Assembly: GCA_910585805.1 (NCBI GenBank)
Contig: CAJUFB010000057.1
Location: forward strand, 1-24,353
Direction: 5' to 3'
Length of the DNA: 24,353 nucleotides
DNA from: an uncultured Acetatifactor sp.
GTDB lineage: Bacteria; Bacillota; Clostridia; Lachnospirales; Lachnospiraceae
Shown here piece by piece: positions 15,985-23,526 of this stretch (its first letter is position 1; each line of letters begins with the position of its first letter). Below the pieces are notes generated by a model. It was given only the letters and a program-made list of their open reading frames with translations. It did not search any database and had not been told where the DNA came from. The position numbers and the translations under genes are program-made.

Positions 15985-17472
15985 TTATACATCAAAATCA
16001 TCGGTTTCCCCAACCGGAAAATCGAAATCGTCATCTCCGTAAACCTGGATCGAATAATCCAGCACCTGTTTCACATGCTTTTTCGGCAAAGGCAGCGGAT
16101 TATCCAGATAACGGATCTTCTTTTCCTCTCCTCCGTCATCTTGAGCCTGGCTGCCGAAGTCCCGCTCTTCCTCTGCCATAATTGTCTCAGAAGCCTCCCG
16201 GAAATTGACCTGCGCGGCCTCATCCTGCTCTTCTGCCATATGACCCGGAGCATTGGCAGGAAGTCCCATCCTGCAGATACACTGCTCCATACTGACTCCC
16301 GCCAGCATGGCAAGCATCAGATATAAAGCATAAAAACCGGGCATTTCCTCCGTATAGATCCCGAAGCAGCAGCCCGTTATAATGATACAGGCAGCCGTCG
16401 CATAAGGCAGATGCCAGTCCCGCTTCCTGTCATACCAGAACCCGAAGATGCCGAATGCCATCATTCCAAATATGATAAAGCCTTCCCAGATCGCGCCGGT
16501 ATTTTCCAGCACATATGGCAGCCGGAATCCTTCTGCCCGGTACAGTTCAAACCATGCCCCGGCCACTTTCCAGAAATTCTTTCCTGATAAAAAGGCGTCC
16601 GCCCCAAACAAAAGCAACAGCCCAAGAACCGCCGAAAGCAGGCACAGTCCCATAGCTGCCATTCGTTTCGCGCCTGCAGCCTTCCCCGTCTGTTGTGAAA
16701 ATACAAGCTCTGCGGCCAATATCAGCAGAAGCGCGCCGCCTATATCCAGATAGCAGCATAGCGCAGCCAAAAGCCCGATAAAAACCATGGCCGCAAGACG
16801 CGGTTCTCTGCCAAAAGCCCACAACGCCAGAACAGCAGCCACCGCCAGCAGCAGAAAATACAGCATCCCCGGCGAAAGCAACAGTCCGCGCTGCAGCATA
16901 TACGGAGAACACATGCAGAAAAAGAAGGTAACCAGCGCGGATACCGTTCCCGCAAGCTTTCTCACCACGAAATAGAATACCATGGAAGCAGCCAGCTGCA
17001 AACCTGCCTGCAGCCATATTCCGGCCATATACTGATTTCCAAGCAAAAGAAAGATGCCATGCAGCAGCCTGAGGTAAAAGTGCTCCGCTCCATGCACCAC
17101 CTGCGGGATCTGCCGTCCCACCGCAACCTCCGCCATCTCAAAATACACGGAAGTCTCCTGCGCTTCCTCCATGCCCCGTATGCGCAAAACCGTTCCCAGG
17201 ATCAAAAGGCCGGCAACCAGGACAGACTCCGCAACCAGAAGCATGATACGTTTTTCCGCCCCAAACCTGAGACGTGGTCCGGCAGTTTTATACAACAGAA
17301 AAACAATCCCTCCCACAGCACCCGCATACAGCGCAGCAGCCAAAATCCCCCACCAGGCCGCAATGCCTGCCTCCAGGCACAGCATGCGCGCCAGGCTGAC
17401 CAGGGCAGTACCGGTGATAAGCGTATATATCATCCATATGAGATAACTAAATGTACTTTTTTTCCAACTCAT
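15985..17472 (-). CDS. GT39-like multi-spanning membrane protein (putative glycosyltransferase)
   Basis: This 495-residue protein has about ten hydrophobic segments over residues 8-400 and a C-terminal acidic cytoplasmic tail. The layout and an early outside loop, with acidic residues after the second or third segment (RIRGMEEAQETSVYFEMAEVAVGRQ) and HGAEHFYLRLLHGIFLLLGN, resemble the GT39/ArnT-type lipid-linked sugar transferases (GT-C fold). The classical catalytic DE/DD pair is not clear, so I call it only GT39-like. The tail (KKHVKQVLDYSIQVY) ends in two acidic runs, DDDFDFP and TDDFDV. It lies 43 bases after the GT2 gene. A GT2 that makes polyprenyl-phosphate sugar together with a GT-C enzyme is a familiar pairing for envelope glycosylation, which is inferred here. 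The start at ATG 17472 follows GGGAAGG. Confidence 0.75.
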   Translation of the reverse strand: MSWKKSTFSYLIWMIYTLITGTALVSLARMLCLEAGIAAWWGILAAALYAGAVGGIVFLLYKTAGPRLRFGAEKRIMLLVAESVLVAGLLILGTVLRIRGMEEAQETSVYFEMAEVAVGRQIPQVVHGAEHFYLRLLHGIFLLLGNQYMAGIWLQAGLQLAASMVFYFVVRKLAGTVSALVTFFFCMCSPYMLQRGLLLSPGMLYFLLLAVAAVLALWAFGREPRLAAMVFIGLLAALCCYLDIGGALLLILAAELVFSQQTGKAAGAKRMAAMGLCLLSAVLGLLLLFGADAFLSGKNFWKVAGAWFELYRAEGFRLPYVLENTGAIWEGFIIFGMMAFGIFGFWYDRKRDWHLPYATAACIIITGCCFGIYTEEMPGFYALYLMLAMLAGVSMEQCICRMGLPANAPGHMAEEQDEAAQVNFREASETIMAEEERDFGSQAQDDGGEEKKIRYLDNPLPLPKKHVKQVLDYSIQVYGDDDFDFPVGETDDFDV

Positions 17473-17515
17473 GTAAGCCTTCCCGGTTTCCCTGGCGCTT
17501 ATGCCTGTACCCTGT

Positions 17516-18508
17516 TTATGCCTCTTCAGCCGTTTCCTCCGCCCTGCCGGAAACAGGTTCCGCGCTGCAGAGCACCTTCTCTATATTATAGCGGGGTCTA
17601 TGCTTGACCTCAATATAAATCTTCCCGATATACTGTCCCACCATACCTATGGCAAGCAGCTGCAGACCGCCCAGAAACCAGATGGACAGGATCAGCGAAG
17701 TCCATCCCGGCACCACATGACCGGTACAGTAGGAAATCAACGCATAAACCAGCGCCAGCAGCGAAGCGATAATGATAAGAAGCCCCATTCCCAATATCAT
17801 GCTGATAGGCTTGACACTAAAGGATGAAATCCCGTTAAATGCCAGCGCCAGCATTTTTTTCAGAGGGTACTTGGATTCCCCCGCCGCACGCTCTTTCCTG
17901 TCATAATAAACACAGTCTGTCTGATATCCGATCAGGGGCATCATTCCCCTCAGGAACAGATTGGTCTCTTTGTATTTCGAAAATTCCTCCACCGCCCGCC
18001 TGGACATGAGACGGAAATCCGCATGATTATATACGGTTTTTACTCCCATCAGCTCCATCAGCCTGTAAAATGCCTGAGCTGTGGTACGCTTGAAAAAGGT
18101 ATCAGTCTTCCTTTCCTTCCTCACACCGTATACAATATCATTTCCCTCGTGAAATTTATCGATCATTTCCTCAATGACATCCACATCATCCTGCAGATCC
18201 GCATCAATGGAAATGGTTACGTCACATCTCTCCATGGCGGTGATCAATCCGGCCGTCAGAGCAAACTGATGTCCCACATTGCCCGCCAGCTTCACGCCGC
18301 TGACCTGTCCGGGCCAGGCTCTGTGCTCTTCCTCAATCAGCTCCCATGTACGATCCCTGCTGCCGTCATTGGTAAACAGAATAAAGCTGTCGGCAGCTAT
18401 CTTCCCCTTCTGAACCAGATCATCCAGGACCCCGCGCAATGCCTGAGAAGCAAGCTTCAATACTTCCTCTTCATTATAACAGGGCACTACGATCGCCAGT
18501 CTGTCCAT
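17516..18508 (-). CDS. GT2 family glycosyltransferase (polyprenyl-phosphate sugar synthase type)
   Basis: This 330-residue enzyme is of the DPM1/GtrB class, which transfers a sugar from a nucleotide sugar to polyprenyl phosphate at the inner membrane face. The GT-A domain (about 1-230) shows LAIVVPCYNEEEVL, FTNDGSRDRTWE, the metal-binding SIDADLQDD and the later ADFRLMSRRAVEEF. Two membrane segments follow (about 233-262 and 271-298), and the juxtamembrane YIGKIYIEVKHRPRYNIEKV is typical of GtrB-like enzymes. All key motifs are intact. The ATG at 18508 follows AAAGGAAT by six bases. The gene sits 20 bases after yebC and 43 bases before the GT39-like gene, and it probably provides the lipid-linked sugar for that enzyme. 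Confidence 0.92.
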   Translation of the reverse strand: MDRLAIVVPCYNEEEVLKLASQALRGVLDDLVQKGKIAADSFILFTNDGSRDRTWELIEEEHRAWPGQVSGVKLAGNVGHQFALTAGLITAMERCDVTISIDADLQDDVDVIEEMIDKFHEGNDIVYGVRKERKTDTFFKRTTAQAFYRLMELMGVKTVYNHADFRLMSRRAVEEFSKYKETNLFLRGMMPLIGYQTDCVYYDRKERAAGESKYPLKKMLALAFNGISSFSVKPISMILGMGLLIIIASLLALVYALISYCTGHVVPGWTSLILSIWFLGGLQLLAIGMVGQYIGKIYIEVKHRPRYNIEKVLCSAEPVSGRAEETAEEA

Positions 18509-18528
18509 AAAACATTCCTTTCTGCGCC

Positions 18529-19260
18529 TTATTCCTCATCCCAGTTGTGATAGACTGCCTGAACATCGTCATCGTCCTCCAGCAGATCCAGCGTCCTCTG
18601 CAGATTCTTTATCGCAGTCTCATCGGTCAGCTCCACATAATTCTGCGGAATCATGGTAACCTCCGCGCTCATCATGGGGATGCCGGCATCCTCCAGAGCT
18701 TTACGGACTTCCTCAAAGCTGTCGGGATCCGTCAGTATCTCATAGTTGTCCTCTTCCTCGTTAAAGTCCTCCGCTCCCGCATCCAGCGCCGTCATCATCA
18801 GGTCATCCGCTTCTATCTCGCATTCCTCCCTGTCTATGATGATCTGGCCTTTCTTGTCGAACATAAAGGAGACACAGCCCGGTGTCCCTATATTTCCCTG
18901 CCCTTTGGTAAAAGCGCTTCTCACATTGGCCGCCGTACGGTTCTTATTGTCCGTAAGCGCATCCACAATGATCGCGATCCCGTTGGGACCATATCCCTCA
19001 TAGGTTACATATTCATAATTGACATTGCCCACGTCACCGGCGGCCTTTTTGATCCCTCTCTCAATGGTGTCATTCGGCATATTGTTGGCTTTCGCCTTGG
19101 CTATGACAGTGGCAAGCTTAAAGTTATTATTGGGATCCGGACCGCCTTCTTTCACAGCCACGGCTATTTCTCTTCCTATGATCGTGAAGATCTTGCCTTT
19201 TGCCGCATCGTTCTTTTCTTTTTTATGCTTGATATTGGCAAATTTTGAATGTCCTGACAT
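18529..19260 (-). CDS. yebC: YebC/PmpR (TACO1) family protein
   Basis: This 243-residue protein opens with the family signature MSGHSKFANIKHKKEKNDAAKGK and continues with FTIIGREIAVAVKEGGPDPN, NMPNDTIERGIKKAAG and YEGYGPNGIAIIVDALTDNKNRTAANVRSAF. All three family domains are complete. Members were first annotated as DNA-binding regulators (PmpR). More recent work ties the family to translation, easing ribosome stalling at proline-rich stretches, as with mitochondrial TACO1; either role may hold here. The ATG at 19260 follows AAAAGGAG by about seven bases. It is the first gene of a three-gene transcript with two glycosyltransferase-type genes, with a promoter just upstream. Confidence 0.96.
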   Translation of the reverse strand: MSGHSKFANIKHKKEKNDAAKGKIFTIIGREIAVAVKEGGPDPNNNFKLATVIAKAKANNMPNDTIERGIKKAAGDVGNVNYEYVTYEGYGPNGIAIIVDALTDNKNRTAANVRSAFTKGQGNIGTPGCVSFMFDKKGQIIIDREECEIEADDLMMTALDAGAEDFNEEEDNYEILTDPDSFEEVRKALEDAGIPMMSAEVTMIPQNYVELTDETAIKNLQRTLDLLEDDDDVQAVYHNWDEE

Positions 19261-19328
19261 ACATTTTCTCCTTTTTCTCTCTGTTTATTTCTGCTATCCG
19301 CAGTCTTCCTGAAAAACAACCGGATTTT

Positions 19329-19357
19329 ATCATATCACTTTTTATCTTCACATTCAA
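19329..19357 (-). promoter_or_regulatory. Promoter of yebC and the glycosyltransferases
   Basis: On the minus strand: TTGAAT at 19357-19352, 17 bases, TATGAT at 19334-19329 (four and five of six consensus bases). The -35 lies inside the last codons of the hemolysin-family gene. The start point would be near 19322, leaving a leader of about 62 bases. Confidence 0.6.
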
Positions 19358-20714
19358 GTGCCGGATCCGTTTCGGGCAGTTTCGTCACCAGCACACTTTG
19401 GATCATTTTATTTTCCACCGCCAATATTTTGAAATGATATCCGCAGTAATCCACGTCAAACTGTTCATCCGGCTCCGGTATCCTGTCCAGCCTGGAGATC
19501 AGGAAACCATTCAGCGTCTCAAACGCCTCATCCTCAAAGGAGATCCCGAAACGCTCCTCCAGTTCCTCCAGAGGCGTCATGCCTTCCATGACATATTCGT
19601 CATTGCCCTTCTCCTCTATATGCTCGCTGATCTCATCATACTCATCCAGGATATTGCCCACAATCTCCTCCAGGATATCCTCCATGGCCACCAGTCCGTC
19701 TGTCTGCCCGTATTCATCCACAACCACAACCATCTGCTGCTTTCCGGCCTGCATCTCCCGGAACAGCTCATCAATATTCCTGGTCCGCGGAATAAATACA
19801 GGCTCCCGCATCAGCCCTTCCAGGTTCCTGAGAGGCCTGCTGTAATTGCCTGCGTCCGCATGGTAACGCAGGGCGTCCTTCAGATGCAGGATACCGATGA
19901 TATGGTCAATATTCTCCTCATAGACAGGATAGCGGCTGTTATTTCCCTCCATCATAAAGGTGATGGCATCCTTCAGCGTCATATCCGCGTCAATGGCCAC
20001 TATGCTCTTCCGGTTGGTCATGATATCCTGAGCTTCCTTGTCTCCGAACTCGAAGATGTTGGAAATCATTTCCGCCTCGCTGGCCTGGATGACTCCCTGC
20101 TCATGGCCTTCGTTCACCATATTGATGATCTCTTCTTCCGTCACGTCCGTCTCACCGGCATTCCCGTATATGCCGAATATCCTCAGAATCCCCCTGGCGG
20201 TAACCCTGACCAGCCCTGTAAAGGGCATCAGCACCTTCATCAGAAAATAGACTGGCGTGATGCACAGATACGCCCATTTCTCAGGCGCTCTGGCTGCAAC
20301 CGTCTTCGGAAGCAGGACTCCTATCGTAAGCGTTATGTATAAAAGGAGCAGAGCGGAAAGTACCGCCGCCAGCACCGCTATCAGTTCCCCCGGCACTGTC
20401 TCCAGCTTCAGCTGATGCTCCGCCACAAGCTGTAACCCTTTGGAAAGATTACGCAGCAGCAGTCCCAGATGCACCGCCCCGATCACGATATTGATCAGGA
20501 TCGTGATCAGCTGCACTGTATCTTCATACTCCGCAGGATTGCTGATGATCTTTTTCAGCCTGATCGATCTCCTGTCCTTCTCTTCCTCGGCCCTCCTTTC
20601 CACCTCTTTCTCATTCAAAGCGGCAATGGCTGCTCCGAAACCATAGAAAAACATGTCGATCAAAAGCAATGCTGCAAAGCAGATAATACTGGCAGTAGGC
20701 CCACCGTCGTCCAT
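19335..20714 (-). CDS. Hemolysin/CorC-family protein (CNNM, tandem CBS and transporter-associated domains)
   Basis: This 459-residue membrane protein belongs to the family linked with magnesium or cobalt homeostasis; the name 'hemolysin' is historical. An N-terminal CNNM-type membrane domain (about 1-190) has hydrophobic segments near 8-31, 67-88, 107-135 and 148-165. Two CBS domains follow (about 205-330; NRKSIVAIDADMTLKDAITFMM and MREPVFIPRTRNIDELFREMQ with VVVVDEYGQTDGLVAMEDILE). The C-terminal CorC_HlyC domain is about 365-445 (EYVMEGMTPLEELEERFGI, DRIPEPDEQF). The start at ATG 20714 follows GGAGG by 11 bases and begins the protein at its first membrane segment; a longer frame to 20882 would read through the mazF 3' end. 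It has its own promoter. Confidence 0.93.
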   Translation of the reverse strand: MDDGGPTASIICFAALLLIDMFFYGFGAAIAALNEKEVERRAEEEKDRRSIRLKKIISNPAEYEDTVQLITILINIVIGAVHLGLLLRNLSKGLQLVAEHQLKLETVPGELIAVLAAVLSALLLLYITLTIGVLLPKTVAARAPEKWAYLCITPVYFLMKVLMPFTGLVRVTARGILRIFGIYGNAGETDVTEEEIINMVNEGHEQGVIQASEAEMISNIFEFGDKEAQDIMTNRKSIVAIDADMTLKDAITFMMEGNNSRYPVYEENIDHIIGILHLKDALRYHADAGNYSRPLRNLEGLMREPVFIPRTRNIDELFREMQAGKQQMVVVVDEYGQTDGLVAMEDILEEIVGNILDEYDEISEHIEEKGNDEYVMEGMTPLEELEERFGISFEDEAFETLNGFLISRLDRIPEPDEQFDVDYCGYHFKILAVENKMIQSVLVTKLPETDPALECEDKK

Positions 20715-20759
20715 TTTGTTTCTTTCCTCCAAATTCCTTACTATTTGAAATACTTCATA

Positions 20760-20788
20760 AATATACCATTTCCCGTCCCGTTCGTCAA
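20760..20788 (-). promoter_or_regulatory. Sigma-A promoter of the hemolysin-family gene
   Basis: On the minus strand: TTGACG at 20788-20783, 17 bases, TATATT at 20765-20760; five of six consensus bases in each box. The start would fall near 20753, about 39 bases before the ATG. It begins 12 bases after the hairpin that overlaps the mazF stop. Confidence 0.78.
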
Positions 20789-20800
20789 GAAGGGGCTGAA

Positions 20801-20819
20801 GGATACATTTTATGTATCC
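20801..20819 (-). terminator. Hairpin across the mazF stop codon, possible terminator
   Basis: GGATACAT and ATGTATCC form an eight-pair perfect stem with a three-base loop. The mazF TAA lies in the stem-loop. The sequence after it on the minus strand (TTCAGCCCCTTCTT) is only partly T-rich and the stem is A+T-rich, so termination is plausible but not certain. Confidence 0.45.
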
Positions 20820-21151
20820 AGCTCCAGGCTGACCATCAATGCTCTGTTCACTCTCCGCATGATATCGCCGTCCAGGTGGCATACCTTGTCTTTCAGGCGC
20901 TTTTTGTCAATCGTCCGAAGCTGCTCCAGCAGAACTACGGAGTCTTTATCCATATCATACATCGTGGCATTTAATTCGATATGCGTAGGCAGTTTCGCCT
21001 TATTCATCCTGGAAGTGATCGCGGCGCAGATCACTGTGGGACTGTGCTTGTTGCCCACATCATTCTGAATGATCAGTACCGGCCTGATGCCGCCCTGTTC
21101 CGACCCCACCACCGGTCTGAGATCCGCATAATATACATCTCCTCTTCTCAT
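20810..21151 (-). CDS. mazF: MazF/PemK-family (EndoA-type) mRNA interferase toxin
   Basis: This 113-residue ribosome-independent endoribonuclease belongs to the MazF/NdoA family. It starts MRRGDVYYADLRPVVGSEQG and continues with GIRPVLIIQND, AAITSR, LPTHIEL and SVVLLEQLRTIDKKRL. Arg23 and Thr46 correspond to the catalytic Arg and Thr of Bacillus EndoA (offset of two). The ATG at 21151 follows GGAGG by four bases and matches the family N-terminus. A longer frame begins with ATG at 21223, whose first bases overlap the stop of a possible leader ORF. In Bacillus the antitoxin gene directly precedes; here the 216 bases upstream hold no antitoxin-sized frame and the next gene is the NAD(P)HX repair enzyme. 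It is intact and so presumably active. Confidence 0.94.
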   Translation of the reverse strand: MRRGDVYYADLRPVVGSEQGGIRPVLIIQNDVGNKHSPTVICAAITSRMNKAKLPTHIELNATMYDMDKDSVVLLEQLRTIDKKRLKDKVCHLDGDIMRRVNRALMVSLELDT

Positions 21152-21219
21152 CTTGCCTCCAAATCCATTCCACAAAAAAGTTATTTGTAGGATAGTTTTA
21201 CCAGTTTTGAGAGAGTTAT

Positions 21220-21270
21220 TCATTTGAGTCCCCGGTTTTTCCGCCGGAAAAGAGGGACAGGCCTGAACAT
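21220..21270 (-). CDS. Possible 16-codon leader ORF upstream of mazF
   Basis: ATG at 21270 follows AGGAG by nine bases and encodes MFRPVPLFRRKNRGLK, very basic, ending in TGA at 21220-21222. That stop overlaps the ATG (21223) of the N-terminally extended mazF frame in an ATGA arrangement. Nearly all of it lies over a palindrome. It might be a translated leader that controls mazF, or chance. Confidence 0.3.
   Translation of the reverse strand: MFRPVPLFRRKNRGLK
21228..21258. repeat. Imperfect palindrome in the mazF leader
   Basis: Inner arms TTTTCC (21237-21242) and GGAAAA (21246-21251) with a three-base loop, and outer arms GTCCC (21228-21232) and GGGAC (21254-21258). It would form a hairpin in the mazF mRNA leader or a dyad for a regulator. 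It has no T tract downstream. Confidence 0.5.
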
Positions 21271-21289
21271 CTCAAAAGACTCCTGATGT

Positions 21290-21295
21290 ATTATA
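21290..21295 (-). promoter_or_regulatory. Possible -10 box upstream of mazF
   Basis: A perfect TATAAT on the minus strand 139 bases before the mazF ATG, but the bases 17-18 upstream (GGCACA) are a poor -35. The expected start point (about 21283) falls in the ribosome site of the possible leader ORF, so this promoter and translation of that ORF are hard to reconcile. Confidence 0.3.
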
Positions 21296-21367
21296 TGAAT
21301 AAATTGCAGAAATGTGCCCTGTTTCTGTTGTCCGCAGATACCCTTCCCTGAAAATCCCGCTCCGGGA

Positions 21368-22849
21368 TCAGCGTCCTGCGGCTTCGGCGATATCCCATGC
21401 CATACAGGCGTAGGTTCCCTTTTCTCCGGATACCCTGTCGCCGGCCCTCCCATGGATATATGATCCTACAGCCGCCGCCTCAAAGGCTTCCATCCCCTGC
21501 GCCAGCAGCGCCGCGATAATGCCCGCCAGCACGTCCCCGCTTCCCGCAGTTGCCATGCCGCAGTTTCCGCTCAGATTCACACAGACGGCATGCCCCTCCC
21601 CGCAGATAAAGGTTCTGGCGTCTTTCGCCGCCACCACCCCGTGAAATGTTTCTGCCAGTCCCTGGCCGATCCCCGGAAGCTCATCCTTGCATTCGGCCGC
21701 CGTCTTTCCGGCAAGCCTTGCCAGTTCTCCCACATGGGGAGTCAGAACAAGTATTCTTCCTGTCGCCGCCTGTTCCGCCAGAACCGCTCTCAGGCGCACA
21801 TCCTCCGAAAGCAGATTCAATCCGTCCGCGTCCACCAGCAAAGGTTTCCTGCTGTTTTGGATCACCTGTTCCAGACAACGTTTGGCGGCATCGCCTTTCC
21901 CCAGACCCGGGCCTACGGCAATAACGTCCGCCCATTCCAGATCCTCCTCCGGGAATTCCCATGTGCCGAACAGCGCTTCCGGCACTGCCTGCTGCACGAT
22001 GATCCTGTTTTCCGCCGCAGTGATCACCTTTACCATGCCGGCTCCCGCCCGGTAAGCAGCCCTTGCCGCCAGTACCGCGGCGCCGGCCATATTCACGCTT
22101 CCCGCCGCCAGCAGCACCTTTCCGAAGGTTCCTTTGTTTCCGCTGCCGTCCCGCTCTGGCATCAGCGCCCGGGGCTCCTCGTCATATGCATACATACCGG
22201 GCGTCTCTCCCAGAAAACATCTCTCTGTGATCCCGATGTCAGCCGTGACGACGTCCCCTGCATATCCGTATCCCGGATAAAGCACCAGCCCCCTTTTGCA
22301 GAAGCCGAAAGTAACCGTCTTATCTGCCTTTACCGCGCATCCCCGGACTTTCCCTGTATCGGAATCAATCCCGCTGGGCAAGTCCAGGGCAAGCTTCCAG
22401 CCCTCCAGACCGTTGAAGATCCTTACAGCCTCTTCATACTCCCCTGATAACTCCCGGGTGAGTCCCACACCGAAAAGGGCATCTATCAATACCGTATACC
22501 GGGGCATTGTGGGACGCTCCGAAAATTCCACCGGATAATGATCCAGGACCGCCCGTTGCCGCTTCCATTGCCCGGATGCTTTTTCACGCTTTCCCGTGCA
22601 CCATACTTCCACCAGATATCCCTTTTCGGATAAAAGTCTGGCCGCGGCCAGACCGTCCCCGCCGTTATTGCCCATACCCGCCATGATAAGAGCGGATCTT
22701 CTGCCTTTCAGCCCGGCACAATACGCTTCCGCCGCTTCCACCGCAGCCAGAGCAGCCCGCTCCATAAGGACACAGGCAGGAATCCCGATCTTTTCGGTTG
22801 TATTGTCATCATAGCGTCTCATTTCGGACGCAGATACCAGATATTTCAT
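21368..22849 (-). CDS. nnr: Bifunctional NAD(P)H-hydrate epimerase / ADP-dependent NAD(P)H-hydrate dehydratase
   Basis: This 493-residue cytoplasmic repair enzyme reconverts hydrated, inactive NAD(P)HX to NAD(P)H. The N-terminal epimerase (YjeF-N, about 1-210) shows MERAALAAVEAAE, IMAGMGNNGGDGLAAARLL, DALFGVG and ALDLPSGIDSDTG. The C-terminal ADP-dependent dehydratase (ribokinase-like, about 225-490) shows NKGTFGKVLLAAGS, VGPGLGKGD, LVDADGLNLL, LTPHVGELARL and the catalytic-loop region NCGMATAGSGDVLAGIIAAL. Both halves look intact. The ATG at 22849 overlaps the stop of the upstream coiled-coil gene (ATGA), and no own ribosome site stands out, so translation is probably coupled. It is co-directional with rex, the NADH-sensing repressor, two genes upstream, so pool repair and redox sensing may share a transcript. 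Confidence 0.96.
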   Translation of the reverse strand: MKYLVSASEMRRYDDNTTEKIGIPACVLMERAALAAVEAAEAYCAGLKGRRSALIMAGMGNNGGDGLAAARLLSEKGYLVEVWCTGKREKASGQWKRQRAVLDHYPVEFSERPTMPRYTVLIDALFGVGLTRELSGEYEEAVRIFNGLEGWKLALDLPSGIDSDTGKVRGCAVKADKTVTFGFCKRGLVLYPGYGYAGDVVTADIGITERCFLGETPGMYAYDEEPRALMPERDGSGNKGTFGKVLLAAGSVNMAGAAVLAARAAYRAGAGMVKVITAAENRIIVQQAVPEALFGTWEFPEEDLEWADVIAVGPGLGKGDAAKRCLEQVIQNSRKPLLVDADGLNLLSEDVRLRAVLAEQAATGRILVLTPHVGELARLAGKTAAECKDELPGIGQGLAETFHGVVAAKDARTFICGEGHAVCVNLSGNCGMATAGSGDVLAGIIAALLAQGMEAFEAAAVGSYIHGRAGDRVSGEKGTYACMAWDIAEAAGR

Positions 22850-23478
22850 GACGGATGCTGTTCCTCCGGATTATACTGCAGATCAAATATATCGATCACT
22901 TCTGCCCCGAATACATCATGCATATAAGAATAGATGGCATGATTGCGCTGTTCCATTTCCTGCTTTCTGATCAGTTTTTTCTTCAATTCCACACGTATTT
23001 CCGAAACCCACTGGGCAATTTCCTGAATTTCTTCCGCGTTTTCCTTCATGGTATCATAGCAGCAGTCCATGGTGGCCAGCATCAGCCTGAAATTCGCCTG
23101 ATCGATCTGCTTCGGCAGATCCAGAAGCTCGTCCTGACGGCTCTCCAGCAAATCGTTGCACTCCTCCACCTTTGTCTTGTTCTGATCAATCTTCCGGACA
23201 TTCTCCGACGTCTCCTCCTGACCGGTCTCATCCATCAGAGCCACGATCTCTCCCATCAGATTTTTCTTCAGCCTCTTAATGTCCTTGATCTCGTTGTTGA
23301 GCTTGCCCTGCTGCTTCAACAGGGCATTCAGCTGCTGCTCCAGCCCGGAAACCTCCTGCCTTTTCTCCTCCGTGAAGAGATGATACCACTTATTGTCCAA
23401 CGTAAGGATCGGGATTTTCTTCCCCTCAAGGGCCTGTGAAAATGTCTGCTGCTGATTTTCTTCATTCCTGTTCATCAT
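22846..23478 (-). CDS. Coiled-coil protein of unknown function between rex and nnr
   Basis: I do not recognise a named family in this roughly 210-residue hydrophilic protein. After a short start with KIPILTLDNKWYHLF, it is mostly charged helix: a first coiled coil at about 40-75 (QLNALLKQQGKLNNEIKDI), a second at about 90-125 (KTKVEECNDLLESRQDELLDL), then a helical stretch with ATMDCCYDTMKENAEEIQEIA and a C-terminal DVFGAEVIDIFDLQYNPEE. There is no signal peptide or membrane segment. A GGGAGG precedes two adjacent ATGs at 23478 and 23475; a GTG at 23484 overlaps that site and is unlikely to be the start. It lies 48 bases after rex, and its stop overlaps the nnr start. The context suggests co-regulation with redox genes, not a function. 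Confidence 0.85.
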   Translation of the reverse strand: MMNRNEENQQQTFSQALEGKKIPILTLDNKWYHLFTEEKRQEVSGLEQQLNALLKQQGKLNNEIKDIKRLKKNLMGEIVALMDETGQEETSENVRKIDQNKTKVEECNDLLESRQDELLDLPKQIDQANFRLMLATMDCCYDTMKENAEEIQEIAQWVSEIRVELKKKLIRKQEMEQRNHAIYSYMHDVFGAEVIDIFDLQYNPEEQHPS

Positions 23479-23526
23479 GTACACCTCCCGTCAAATCAAC
23501 CCCTCAATTCTGTTGGGAATGGTGTT

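Noticed and set aside
19245..20342. A 365-codon open frame on the plus strand
   Set aside because: It is fully antisense to yebC and the hemolysin-family gene, which have clear family motifs, promoters and ribosome sites. The predicted protein shows no recognisable domain.
21220..21453. A 77-codon frame upstream of mazF as a MazE antitoxin
   Set aside because: It overlaps the 3' end of nnr, is Gly/Pro-rich and shows no ribbon-helix-helix or AbrB-like pattern. Only its last 16 codons have a ribosome site.
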